A stretch of 64,000 bases of DNA. Source: Isoetes taiwanensis. Its lineage: Eukaryota > Streptophyta > Lycopodiopsida > Isoetales > Isoetaceae. Under the pieces are notes generated by a model that saw nothing but the letters and a program-made list of their open reading frames with translations, made no database searches and was not told the DNA's origin. Shown piece by piece: positions 45,530 through 56,939 of this stretch (position 1 is the first letter of the stretch; the number at the start of each line of letters is the position of its first letter). The stretch lies in contig JAJEKV010000045.1 in assembly GCA_021234155.1 (NCBI GenBank), forward strand, positions 7,675,105 through 7,739,104, in the 5' to 3' direction. Both the position numbers and the translations under genes were made by a program.

Positions 45530-46020
45530 TTCTCCAACTCCAAGGCAATAAAAGAACTATAGGACAAGCAACCATACATGAACTGGGCCTTACTTGCATA
45601 CAATTTTCACCCTCTAGCCAGAAATAAAAAGCCACAAATAAACCGTATGGGCATCCTTGCAAAATGGCATCCTGGAATGGCATCATCCAAAGTTTGCTGA
45701 TGATGGATGATGGTTCACAAGAAATGACGTTTACCTTCGTTTCGTAGAATAGAAGGTAAACTAAGTTCTAGAAATACGGAGGTAGTTAGTAGTTAGTAGT
45801 TAGTTTGTCTTTTTCCTCCTATCTTCCTATTTAGATTCTTTCACGTTCCTTCCTTCGTTATCAGCTCTCTCTGTGCATCTCCATCCTTTTGCTCAGTGTT
45901 TGGCCTGCCCAGTTCTGGTCTGCTCCAGTTTTATTTCATCTCTTGTTCTTTTGGCTGTCTATCAGGATTTGTAGTGCGTCATTTTGGCATCCACGTTCTT
46001 TCTTTTACTAGGTTTTAGTA

Positions 46021-46684
46021 TCTAAAGCTAGCGAAAAGCTTAGGAAGAGATATGCAGATCCGGATCAGGTGCCGGAATGGCTTAAGGCTATGGAGAGCAG
46101 GTTGGGGGCTAAGATCGATAATTTGATCGGCACCAAGGAGGAAATGGTTGTGGCTTTAGAATCCAAGATTTTTTCACTGCAAGAGGAGATTCAGCGAAAG
46201 AATAGCAAAGCAAGAACCCCTATTTTGAAGTATCAGGACATTATTAAGCAATTTGACTTCCTAAATCAGTTAGAGGACTTATTTGCAGATTTAGAATTCT
46301 ATTTGCAGTCTCACAATAGCAAGCAAAACCATCATTGATAAGGGTAAGTCTTCAATTTCTAACAAAAAGTATTTGATTTGCATCAGAGACAGAGAAGGAC
46401 CAAGGGTTGCAGATTTTTATGAAATGGGGGATTTGACCCTTTCTGATGTAAAAATGGATGAGGATTTTATCATCCTTTTGGTGGCCTTGCTCGGTTTTAC
46501 AAGATCATTTTTATTAGAAAAACTGTGGATAAGGCTGTGGGTAAGCTTCGGTTCTGTCATGGAAAGTTTAGGTTCTGTCAAGGCAAATTTCGGGTTCTGT
46601 CAAGGCTCGGTTAAGGACTCTGTTTCAGTTCTGTCAAGGCTCGGTTTAAGGATCCTGGTTTTTCAGTTAAGCTTAAAAGGGTAA
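46021..46684 (+). pseudogene. Second copy of the coiled-coil-like ORF, frameshifted
   Basis: Homologous to 38374-38838 and beyond. It lacks the MAPKAS start, the first methionine in frame being at 46069. It loses 11 bases after LQSH (compare 38670-38690 with 46312-46322). Coding-like similarity resumes at 46373 (ICIRDREGPRVADFYEMGDL) and stays open to 46684. Confidence 0.5.
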
Positions 46685-47633
46685 TTTCGTTTTATATTTG
46701 CTCTGTTTGAGTTAAACAAAATAATAAAGTTTCGGTTTATTGACTTTGCTTTATCAGTTTAAATTTGAAGGGCAATTTCGATTCACTCTTGTTCTGTTTT
46801 GAGTTAAACCAAAGATATTAAAATGTCTGGTTTTGGCTGTTTGTTAAGAAACAAAGTTTTGTTTTAGAGTTTTTAGGTATGGCTGGTTTCCTCAGGGATT
46901 GTTTCTCGATAGTGATTTGCGTTGTCAAATAAGTTGTTGCATGTCAATGTTTTCGGTTCTCAAGTACCTGGGTCTACCTCAGTTGCAATGAGGCAGCGAT
47001 GCGATAACCACCTGCATGGAAAGGCCAGGGCAACATCTCTAAAGTTCCTTATAAATCGACTCTTTTTGCATGTTATTTATCTTCTTTTTCGATCCTATCT
47101 GGTCCATCATAGCCTACTTAACAACGCATGGATTGGTTTTCGGGCTTGGGCTCCATATCGGAGATGGAAACATGCTGCTTTTTACCTCATCAGGTCGCAG
47201 TTCCTCGTCTCACCTGTCTGCTTGCTTTGCCCTTGTCCATATCCGATGTTCTTGCCGTGTCCGCCATTTTTTCCCTAGTCTTGCCGTCGCCGAGTTCTTG
47301 CCTGCAATGCCCTTTTGTGCCAATGAACCATATACTATATAAGTTAGGATATTCTAAGTCATTGGGCATATACTATATAAGTTAGGATATTGGGTCATTG
47401 GGTTGCTATTTGAAGCCGGCTTATATCTATAGATGTTTTTCCTTAAAGGAAACGTTTTGACAGAATAATGTTTTTGTGCCTACCTTAACCTTGATGTCCC
47501 TCAATCCATTGCTACCCATTAACAGATATGCATAACCTAGTCTTGCCCTTTCTTTATTTAAATTATCACATGATAATGGATTTTAATAGAGCAATTGAAC
47601 TAACAAGTCCAAATATTTCTTAATCTTATTGGG

Positions 47634-47645
47634 TGGTATTAGAGC
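47634..47645 (+). promoter_or_regulatory. tRNA-iMet primer-site-like sequence
   Basis: TGGTATTAGAGC differs by one base from the classical TGGTATCAGAGC. It suggests that the sequence to its left could be the end of an LTR. No second LTR or coding evidence supports this. Confidence 0.3.
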
Positions 47646-47875
47646 GGTTATACTTGATGCCACAGAGATAGTGTGGCTTTATCTGACATTTATCAAAGGT
47701 TTTTAGTTACTGTTGTTTCTCAGCACCACATTACATACCTATATCTTCTTGAGATATTATCTAACATTGGTTTTTTCTCTCAGACTTCCAAGTGTTGAGC
47801 CAAATTGTGTATGGTTGGCATTAGGTTGATTCTCGGTTCGATCCTTTTTAGTTATGCCTTGACCACTAAGTGACG

Positions 47876-49865
47876 AAGTATGTAATCAGTATGCTCATTA
47901 CACCTTTCTATTCTTGATTGTCGAAGCTAAGAATTTTCATAATGCTAAGTTGTTGTTAGAAACATTCTCTTTAGCATCAGGGGATTTTGTGGATTGGAAA
48001 AAGTCTATTGCTTTATGGGCGTTAGGCAATCCCGTCTCTCCTTGTATTTTGAGACTATCCCTTAAAGGTCTGTATGGCAAGACCACGAAGTTTATTGGTA
48101 TCCCTGGTGGAGTCACGCTCTGCTTCAGATGCTTGAGATGAAAAGATTAGATGGTCATAGAAGCACTCATTGTTCTGGAATACTGCTAAACCATCCATGG
48201 CTGGGAGAACCACTATACGTAAATGTGTTTTTAGTAATGTTCATATTTATATGGCATCTTTTCTATTACCCCCTCAATGTAAGATGGAAGAGATTATTCG
48301 TACTACCAAGAACCTCATTTGGAAAATGAGGATGGAATGGCCAAGGTTGTTTGGGCAAAGTGGATTAAACCTAAGATAGCTGCTAGCCTTGGGATGTTGG
48401 ATTTTCACCTCCAAAGTAAGGTGATTATTTGGAGGTTTCTTGTTGGGAAAGATGATTCTCTTGAATTCAGGTTGTTGACGTATTCAATTCAATACTGTCT
48501 TCCATTTTATAAGACTACCATAAAGCCTCTCCTTCGTTAGGCTTTGATTTATTATTTGTATTCATATCCTAATGCTTCCCACTTCTAAAGGGGTTGCTTG
48601 CTGCTTGGGACACTTTCAGGTCCCTTTTTCATTCATGAGGCATATTTCCAGTTGTCTACTCTATGCTGGTGGATTCCTCTACAAGACCACAAGAGACTCT
48701 AAACAATGTACCTCTCTGTGTTGTTGTACATCCAAAGACACGATGACGACGGAAAGCAACTGATAAAAGCACTATTTGTAGCTTGGTATGAGTTTGGCCA
48801 TCTCCTATCATGAGAAGCATTCAAACTAATTTTTTGCTATATTAATGGAATAGAGCAATTTGAACTTGTATTGTTGCATTGTTGCCACATGCTTCTCGTC
48901 CGCAAATGGAAGTAATTATATGGGGTGCAATAGGGTATCAGGCCGGAGTTATGTATAAATTACTTATAGGTTATGAAACCTTAACTCCATCTAATAGGTG
49001 GCATCTTCAACTTGCTCAGCCATAGTGGGAAATTATTTAGACATGGGTGTGGGATATGTTGCTCCATCCCAAGGAAGACAACTCTATGGTGCCGAGTAGT
49101 TCATAGATGTCTCGGAGTCAACAGGTTGCATATTCATCCATCGAATTTTCTTCTAAAGAGAAGGGTGTTGGGACTAAGAATCTGAGGCCTTTCTTAATAT
49201 AGAAGTTATTATTGACAAGGTAGGCCAGTTAGATGCAATAAGACTAAGGTTTCACTTTTGTTTGCCCCTCTCCCAAACCATGTGATAATGGATGGGATCA
49301 AATGACTCACATCAGAGGGGAACTTTTGGGTTTCAAGGCTAAAGCACTCACTTTAAAGCCTGTAATACTGCCGCACAGTCCAAGGAGCTAGGGACGAGTT
49401 TTAGTAAAGTACAAAACTAGATGTCCCAGGGGCAAACGTATAGTGCTAAAGCTCATCCTTTGCCTTTAGTAGACATGTCACCATCCATTTGCAGGTGAGG
49501 AAGGTCGATCCATAAAGCCAAACACTTTCCAAGTTGGGAATGATATGTGTCATCCTGCATGGCATTCTCTATACACAACGAGGCAAGTATCATAATGCCT
49601 TCATTGGTATAGGTTTGGACTAGACATAATCCTAATATTCTTCCTTCCTCAAGGAGGAAGTGGAGAGACTGTATTTGGATTCAATATCGTCAAATTAATT
49701 CTTATCGTTAGTCTCTTATGCTGGAGTGAGTACAATAATGCTTCAGGCTTGTTTTTTGGGGGTGTTGTCTTGTGCTTGCAAACTAGATGAGATTTGTACA
49801 TCTTGTAATATTTATCTGTGATTAATAAACTTTTTTTTCGTCCTTCACCAAAAAATAAAAATAAA
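47876..49865 (+). mobile_element. L1 fragment in module copy 3
   Basis: Homologous to 28805-34343 without the NAP1 insertion and MITE. RT words: QYAHYTFLFL, KNFHNAKLLLETFSLASG, KFIGIPGG and WIKPKIAASLGMLDFHLQSK. The tail region 48835-49620 corresponds to 32262-33030. The zf-RVT part is deleted near 49630, and the 3' end (AATAAACTTTTTTTTCG, then A-rich) is at 49820-49868. Confidence 0.75.
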
Positions 49866-49905
49866 AAAAGTTGAAGATATTTATAGAAAAGGGGTAGCCA
49901 ATAAT

Positions 49906-50132
49906 GGGACCCCATGGCTTACTAAAGGTTGACAATGAGGTTGGTTGATAAATGATCCATGCACACCATAACGAGGGGTTGTTACACCAACCTCGAGTGG
50001 TCGGGGATTGTTTTACTTGATCAATGTCATATTCTCAGGTTCAAGTCCTAATGAGGGCATGTAATGTAAAGCGAATGAGGGTAGAACCATAAATAAATGT
50101 AAATGTGGTGTGGTATCTTACAGATCAGCTAG
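49906..50132. other. Short spacer left of the second gypsy element
   Basis: No gene or repeat is recognised. The five bases before the LTR (GCTAG) do not match the five after the element (ACTGG). Confidence 0.4.
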
Positions 50133-52668
50133 TGTTGAAGGTATTCCTGGCAAACCTTCAACTTCAATGGTTGAGAACCTCCAGGTTGCTTAAGGCAACC
50201 AATCTGTGGCTAAATCCCTGCACAAATTAGCTCAAACCAGCTTGTGAACAAGCTGCCCTTAAACAAGAAAAAACTGTTTGCCAAATTCTGATTGCTAAAT
50301 GAGTTGAGATGATTGTTTTTTGATGGGAGCAATTTCAATTGGTCCTCAAGACACTCTGGAAGACGCTTGCAAAAGTCAGAGGCAAATGGTTGACCAGAGT
50401 TAGGTGAAAAAACGTCTCCTGACTGGGTCAATTTTGGGTCAATAGCCCTGGCAGAGAGCTCAAACTTACAGATGAGAAAATGTGAGGAATTTCTTTGAGC
50501 TTCTTTCTTTGACACCTTCTCTCTAACCTATAGGACATGTGCATCATGTTGAAACAATAGAGAGTTTGCTGTAGTATGCATAAATGCCATTTTTTGTAGA
50601 TTTTTTGTGACAGTCTGTAACAGAGCTAGGAAATAAGTTTTGAGTTGAGGCTTAATGCGATTTTTTGACTTTTATATGAGGGAACTGACTTGCTAAATAT
50701 GAGTAAAGGCTCTAGGTAAACAAATTCTAATGCAAGTTGCTGTTTGGTTAACTTTTTTGATTTTTTAGAAGGAATTATCAATAGCTTAACAATGCAGTAT
50801 TGAATATGCACTCTAGATTGAGACTTACGCTAAAACAACTCATACAAACCGTAGTTACTTTTGTTGTTGAGACTCAAGCACTGCCACAGCATAGATGGAG
50901 CCACCAACGTTCGAACTTCAGATCAATACAACACACATTCTTCACCAACTTCGAATTTTCATTCAAAGGAGCTTCCAAGGATTGCAATGAGTGAATTTCC
51001 CAGTGATTCAACACAGAAAAACTTATGAAATGTATGAATCAAAGATAATACATAACTTCAAAGGATGATATAAGACTTTATTGCATCAGATCTTCAGGAA
51101 ATCTGACACAAAGAGGCAGTACAGGGCAGATAGAGGTCACTCCAATCAGTAGGATGCTGGATTTGATTACTTAAGGCGCTGTGGTGCTCGAAAAATTCCT
51201 GAAGCCTCATTAATCCCTTAAACCCGATAATTTCTGGTCGGTTCTTCATGTGACAGATCGGATTTGGCCTCTTCTGCCTGTCAGATTCTTTCTTGACCTG
51301 TAAAGTAGTCGGTTGAGGTGTTGTAAACATGATTTCTCTTTCAAATTGATGTTCCCTTCTTCGAATAAACCCCTCTAGCGTGGCCTTGCTCTTGTCTGAC
51401 AACAATAAATGAGGTTTTAACCGTTCTTAGCGAGATTCTTGGTATCAAAAGTCTAAATCGGGCCGGTTTGGTCATGATTTGCCTGTTAGTTAGGCTGCAT
51501 TCTTGGATCTTGCCATGATTTTAGGGTTCTTCACGAAAATCAGGAATATCCCACAGGCGTTCAGCAAAAAATGGGCTCGGCGGATTTCCACGCGGCTAAA
51601 CATGGTTGGCCAGAAAATGACATGGATTTTGGGGGATAACCAAGCTAATTGTTTGCAAAAAATGAGGTATGGTGCGCATCCCAAGAACAACTAACCCAAG
51701 GGCTAGATGTGGTCAAAATGAGAAGTTTTGACCACCAGTTTGCATGTTTTTTCACGAGCTTTCAGGTGGAAAAAACAAATTTTGAAAATAAGCAACTTCA
51801 TTTTTTGGCCCTTTTTCCATGGTGTACAAGGTCATGTGGCATATGGGTGGTGACTTGGCAAAGGGTGATGATGTGGCATGGTGAAGTGGAAGGCAAGGTG
51901 TCAAAGAAAATTTCCCTAGGTAAAATCTTGATGAAGTGTATCAAAGTGTGAATGACACGTGTTGGGTGACTTGGTGATGATGTGGATGAGGTCTGCATGA
52001 TTTTGATGGTGAGGTGGCACTAAATGGTGATTTTTCGACCTTGACTTAGCCTTTTTTGGGGTAGTCAACTTAGGCTCTTTAAGACTTGATCTTTGACCAA
52101 TACTTTGGTCTTGAACTAATGATGTGATGGATTTGTAGACCTTCTCTCCTCTTTCTTTTCTTTTTTAGAGAGAGGGTGACCTTTTTCAAACTTGTCATGT
52201 GCATGGTAATGGATTATGAAGTATGATGTACATGGTGCATGAGTATGAAATATGTGGTGTGTGAGATTTGCCCTAGGGAAAAAGACTTTGAGCTATGGAA
52301 ATATGGTGAATGGGATGAAGGAAGGGCATGAGGTGTGAATATGGATGTGAGCAACGCCTTCTTGAGCCAAGAACTCTAAGATAGTGTAAAAATCTCAAAA
52401 GGTGACAAGATAACATACTCTTTTGGGGGCCTTCCAATCTTTGACTAGGGGTCTTCTCTCTTTGACCTCTCTTTTAACCTTTGACTCAAGTCTTGCTTCC
52501 TTTTGTTCACTTGAATGCTCCTTTGAATGTTCTCCATTGGCCTTCAGCTTGGTGTTGAGATTTGTCTTCATACCTAAACAATGAGCTCTGAATGTCTTGT
52601 ACATGTATCTTGATCTTCTTGTGCTTTCTTGTGAAGTTGTTCTTACATGCTGCCACAAGGTGGCACCA
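50133..52668 (-). repeat. 3' LTR of the second gypsy element
   Basis: The 2536-bp repeat aligns with 58155-60296 plus 62359-62753. The right end reads GCTGCCACAAGGTGGCACCA. Open frames inside have no known domain. Confidence 0.9.
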
Positions 52669-53186
52669 TCATGCTAAACAAACAGAGGGAGTGTGAAATG
52701 GAGATAGTGTTCTTCAAATGAGCTTGCCAATGTGGGAAAATAGTTGGCAATACTTAGGGAGAAGGCATGTGTATATGGGAGCAAGGGTGATGGAAGAAAA
52801 GTTGTTTGAGTGGTCAGATGACTGAATGAATCAAGTGATGAACCTGCATGACAAAATGATAAACTTGTTAGGAATATGACTGCCATATGGAGATATGGTG
52901 GCAGTCTTTGACTTGTTTTTGAAGGAAATGGAAATGGGGAAAGGGTTTGTAATGGATTTTGGCCAACTCTGAGCAGATTATGTGTTTGTGAATGTTTTGA
53001 AGGGTGAACCTGCATGGTAATGTGTGTGATCTGCCATTAGTTTAAGCATGTTTGAAGCTCTCCTTGCTGTTTTTCTGAGAAGTAAACATGATCAGGAAGT
53101 AAGGAAAGTACTGTTTGCATAAAAAAGTAAACCTAGGCTAGTTAAATCTGATCTAACCTACAACTATCTAATTTCTGTAAGCAGGA
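52669..53186 (-). other. Non-coding tail between pol and 3' LTR of the second gypsy element
   Basis: About 520 bases between the integrase stop and the LTR, without coding similarity. On the element strand the last 40 bases are pyrimidine-rich, and no clear polypurine tract is visible next to the LTR. Confidence 0.5.
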
Positions 53187-54345
53187 CTATTCAAATAGAC
53201 TCAAGGCAACATGCTGTTGCCAGTACCTCTTTAAGTGAAGGATATTGAAAGGATTTGGTAGTTCTTGGCCATCAGTGAGGTCCTTGAGCCAATAAGACTC
53301 CCTGCCAGCCTCACCAATGACCTCATAGGGTCCCTCCCACAAATTTTCAAACTTTCCTGCAACCTTTTCTCTGGCCTTGTTCCACTTTCGCACAAGTTCT
53401 CCTATTTTTATGGTACCTTGTAATCTGTGAGCAGCTTTGAATGCTGCCACATCCTTGGCTTTTTTCAATAAGACTTTTCAATAAGACTGCATTTTCAGCA
53501 TCATACATGTGCTCTTCAAGTTGCATCAACCTAATGAACCTGTCTTGCAAAGCATCTTCCATTTTGAGGTTAACAATATGTGCCATTCTTAAAGAAGGCA
53601 ACTCTAACTCTATAGGTAGAACAGCTTCAATGCCATAAAGTATACTTAGTAGCATGCTTTATGGTGGTTCTGTAAGCCTATAATGCATCAGTTAACCTCA
53701 AATGCCAATCTTTTTTAGACATGTTTACTGTTTTTTGTAGAATTGACTTGAGTACCTTGTTTGTTGACTCTGGCTGGCCATTTCCTTGAGGATAATATGC
53801 TGAGCTCTTTGTGTTTTTGATCTTGAGAGTGCAGAGTAGGTTGTCAATTACTTCATTGACAAATTGTGAACCTCTGTCTGATATTAGCTTTAGGGGAATG
53901 CCAAATCTGGCACAGATATTTTCATGAAGGAATCTGGCTGTTGTCAGGGCATTGGCTTGTCTCAGTGGCACTGCTTCTGCCCATTTTGTAAAATAATCAG
54001 TAGCTACCAATATAAACTCATGATGAGCAGAAGAAGGAGGATCTATAGGACCTATAAAATCCAATCCTTAGACTTGGAAGGGTCCTGGAGATATTATGGC
54101 TGTCAGAGGAGCAGGCTGAAGGATTCTTTTTCCAAAGATCTGGCATTTGTTGCAACTTCTAATGTTTTCAAAGCAGTCTTTGAAGATTGAAGGCCAATAG
54201 TAACCTGATCTAAGTTTCTTTTTGGCAGTTGTGTCTGCAGCAAAGTGACCTCCACATACACCCTCATGGCAGGCTTCTAACATCAATTCTGCTTCAAACT
54301 TGTCCACACACCTTAGCAAAATACCTTCTTTGTTCACCCTGCACA
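53187..54345 (-). pseudogene. Integrase of the second gypsy element
   Basis: The zinc-binding part lies at the end of the long frame: ACHEGVCGGHFAADTTAKKK, then YYWPSIFKDC and RSCNKCQIFG, giving the HHCC ligands. After a frame break near 54065 the core reads MDFIGPIDPPSSAHHEF (first D), ISDRGSQFVNEVID (second D) and NGQPESTNKVLK (E), so the DDE triad is intact. The C-terminal part spans 53655-53187 with VRKWNKAREKVAGKFENLWE and ends LPNPFNILHLKRYW. Frame breaks occur near 54065, 53660 and 53470. No chromodomain follows the last block. Confidence 0.85.
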
Positions 54346-54539
54346 AAACATCACCAATTAGCCTAAACTTCTTGGCCTTGTCTTTGAATCTCCTGTGTTG
54401 GCTCGGGCTTTGATTCTTTGGCAGCTCTCCTCTTTCAAGAAAGTTTCTGATGGCTTGTTGCCAATCCTCCTCCTCAAGTAGGCTAATTGTAGCCTCTATG
54501 TGAGTGCTGTCCAGATCCTCCAAGTCTTCATACTTAAAC

Positions 54540-55045
54540 AAAACGTCAGTAAGATAAGAGCTAGGATCTTTAGATTTGTGAGTTACCTGGATGTCTATAT
54601 CATAATTTTGCACTTTGCAAGCCCACCTGCATAGTTTGGCTTTTTGTGGCTTCTTTGCAAAGAGCAGGGGAAGTGGATTTTGCTTCATGAACACTTGAGT
54701 CTTGCTGTTCTGGATTAGGTGTCCCTGTTTTTCAAACAAATACATCAAAGCTGCAGCACTCTTCTCAAGTCTAGCATATCTCATTTCATTATCAGGCCAT
54801 ATTTTGCTGGAGAAGGTCACAATATTATTTCCTTGCATCAGAGCAAGGCCTACAGCTTTTTTGGTTACACTCAGGTATGCTTGGAAGGGCTCAGATAAAT
54901 TTGGTGGCTTGAGCAAGGTTGATTTGCATATGGCCTCAATGATTGCCTCAAAGGAAGCTTGGCATGTCTCTGTCCACTCTACAGGTATGAATTTGCTTTC
55001 TTTTTTTGAGAACTTCCTTCCTTTAGTCAAGTTTGTAATAGGATA
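54540..55045 (-). pseudogene. Degenerate RNase H after the RT, second gypsy element
   Basis: This lies in the same open frame as the RT and integrase start (55387-54068). The usual first aspartate block reads PFQAYLSVTKKAVGLALMQG, with YLSVT where DAS is expected. The glutamate block is present (YARLEKSAAALMYL). The TDH block reads QVFMKQNPLPLLF without aspartate. The tail fits (CRWACKVQNYDIDI). The fold is probably kept but the nuclease site is not. The parallel element at 3699 shows the same replacements. Confidence 0.75.
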
Positions 55046-55279
55046 GACTGTATGAGAGAAGTGTGGCACATACATCCTTAAGAAGCTTGTCATGCCCAGA
55101 AAGCTCTTGACTTGCTTGATAGTCTTGGGTGGTGCTAAGTTCCTGAGGGCTTGGATCTTGCTTTCTGCCACCTGGATTCCTTGATCTGAGACCTCATGCC
55201 CAAGTAGATCCCCTTTTGAGCAAAAGAAAATGCATTTCCTTGGATTTAAGCTCACTCCTCCCTTCCTGCACAAAGAACA

Positions 55280-55892
55280 GAGTTGTGTGAGGTATGTCAT
55301 GTGATCCTTTAGCTTAGTATTGACACAAAGATCATCTAAATAAACTCTGAACAAACTAGGAGCCATATCCTTGAAAATGGTGTCCATTGCTCTTTAAAAT
55401 GTGGCAGATACATTCATGAGCCCAAAGGGCATTCTTTTCATGGCAAAAGTCCCCCAAGGTGTGACAAAAGATGTCTTGGCTTGATCCTCTTCCTTGATAC
55501 TGATCTGGTTAAAACCCGAGAAGCCATCCAAGAATGAATAGACCTCCTTTCCTGCAACTGCCTGCAACACTTCCTCAAGAAAAGGTAGAGGATAGCAGTC
55601 CTTTATTGTTGCTTTGTTTAAATTCCTATAATCAATGCATATCCTAATGGTTTTGTTCTTTTTTTTCAGCATGCACAATGCAAGACAACCAGTCAGGGTT
55701 AATTATTTCCTTTATGACTCCAGCATCTTTCATTTTGAAGAGTTCTTCCCTAATGAGATCTAATAAAATACTGTTAATTCTTCTAAGTTTTTGCACAACT
55801 GGTTTTGAATTTTCTTTTATCTTAATTTCAAACTCACAAACACTCTTATCTACTCCTAACAATTCCTTATAATCCCAAGCAAAAACATCCAA
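55280..55892 (-). pseudogene. Reverse transcriptase of the second gypsy element
   Basis: RT blocks are well preserved: VQKLRRINSILLDLIREEL, IRICIDYRNLNKATIKDCYP, VYSFLDGFSGFNQI, TSFVTPWGTFAMKRMPFGLM, then VYLDDLCVNTK with the catalytic DD, and VSLNPRKCIFF. A frame break lies near 55660 and a stop near 55395 (TLKSNGHHFQ region). FSGFNQI and MPFGLMN are standard gypsy RT words. The domain directly follows the archaeal-type RNase H. Confidence 0.88.
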
Positions 55893-56002
55893 GTGTTAAA
55901 AAAACTCACAAATGCTTCCCTCTCTTCTTCTTTGAACATGTCTCCCGCATACAAGACCCTATCTTCATTGTTTTTTCTCACCTTGACTTCCCTTACCTCT
56001 TT

Positions 56003-56490
56003 TTAAGAGCTTGCATTGATTACCAAGATTGGATAGAGCTGATGAAGCTCCTCATCTTCCAGATCTTCCTCCTTGATGGCTCCCTCAGCTAGATGCTCCA
56101 AGAGCACATCTCTGCATAGGGAGTCTGCCTCAGCATTTAACTCTCTAGGTATGTGCTGCAATTCCCAGGTTGTGAACTTTGCCAATGCCTCCAATGCTTG
56201 TTCCTTGAGTTTTATCATTTCTTCATGCTTTGTCCGGTATTGTCCTTCAATCTGCCTGCATATGAGTTGAGAATCTCCAAAGACAACAAGGTTAATCACA
56301 CCTAAATGGTTAGCTTCTTGAAGCCCTGCAATTAGTGCCTTGTATTCTGCCATATTTGAGGTTAGGTTCTGATAGATTCTCCCTACCTTGGCTAGCAATC
56401 TGTTGTCTTTGTCTTTTATGATTGCATGAGGCTATGCTTAGTCTTTTTGACACTCCCCCATCAAGCCACATGTAAGCGTTCATTTCCTTT
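56003..56490 (-). pseudogene. Archaeal-type RNase H before the RT, second gypsy element
   Basis: Catalytic blocks in order on the minus strand: AYMWLDGGVS (D, near 56470), then after a frameshift NMAEYKALIAGLQ (E), VVFGDSQLICRQIEGQY (D) and HIPRELNAEADSL (D). All four acidic residues of the DEDD set are visible. 'AEY.ALIAGL' and 'GDS.L...Q..G.Y..K' are typical of archaeal/plant RNase H. The second half is open from 56398 to 56003 and ends with an acidic tail. The domain lies between the protease remnant and the RT, as in the first gypsy element. Confidence 0.85.
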
Positions 56491-56499
56491 TGCATACCT

Positions 56500-56780
56500 T
56501 TGTGCACCTCCAAGGGCAGATTTTCCTTCAAAAGATTTCTTTGGGAGCTACAAGGTGCATTTCCCCCTCTAGTCTCGATAAAGTATCCTCCAGTTTGCCT
56601 GGGAATCAACATCTCCTCTTGAATAAAATGGTAAGATTCATACTCACGTAGTTTGTTGAAAAGTATAACAGTTCTCCTCCCATCCGAGATGGTACATTCT
56701 CCCTTTGACCAAACTGGCCTTGCAGCAATTTTTAGCAAGGTCAAGAGATCTACACTCACTTTGGCATTCTTGAGCAGATA
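56500..56780 (-). pseudogene. Post-protease linker; protease core deleted
   Basis: The frame reads VDLLTLLKIA directly followed by ARPVWSKGECTISDGRRTVI. In the other gypsy element, homologous words (LDVLTLLRIA near 7055 and KASWGGGKCTITNGKQEV near 7490) are separated by about 420 bases containing the protease active site and the YDLLLGRKWL motif. Here those bases are missing, so this copy cannot make its own protease. Confidence 0.7.
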
Positions 56781-56939
56781 TTATCCTTTTTTAGAAATTT
56801 TTGGTGGGGAGGAGGAGGTACAACCTGATTATCAATTTGCTTTTGTTTCTGCATTTCTGGTCCATGAGTCTCAATTTCTGCTCCCTTGCCTTTGGCATTG
56901 AGGGCTCCTCTCGTGTGCGCAGCCATGATTTCTTCTTCT

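Larger units (their letters stand above)
41010..49905. repeat. Composite module, copy 3 (most complete)
   Basis: In order: left extension (41010-41869), core with the minus-strand LINE (41870-45722), right extension with the coiled-coil ORF (45723-47366 shared with copy 2), and L1 fragment (47876-49865 shared with copy 1). It has a younger L1 insertion at 44387-45529. Relative to copy 1, about 1.1 kb of the L1 tail is missing near 49630. Confidence 0.85.

Noticed and set aside
50128-50132. Target duplication for the second gypsy element (GCTAG against ACTGG)
   Set aside because: Only three of five bases agree, so no TSD can be claimed.
51649-51951. 100-codon ORF in the second gypsy LTR, repeated at 59672-59974
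   Set aside because: It lies within the LTR and runs against the element direction. It is conserved only by LTR duplication and has no domain.
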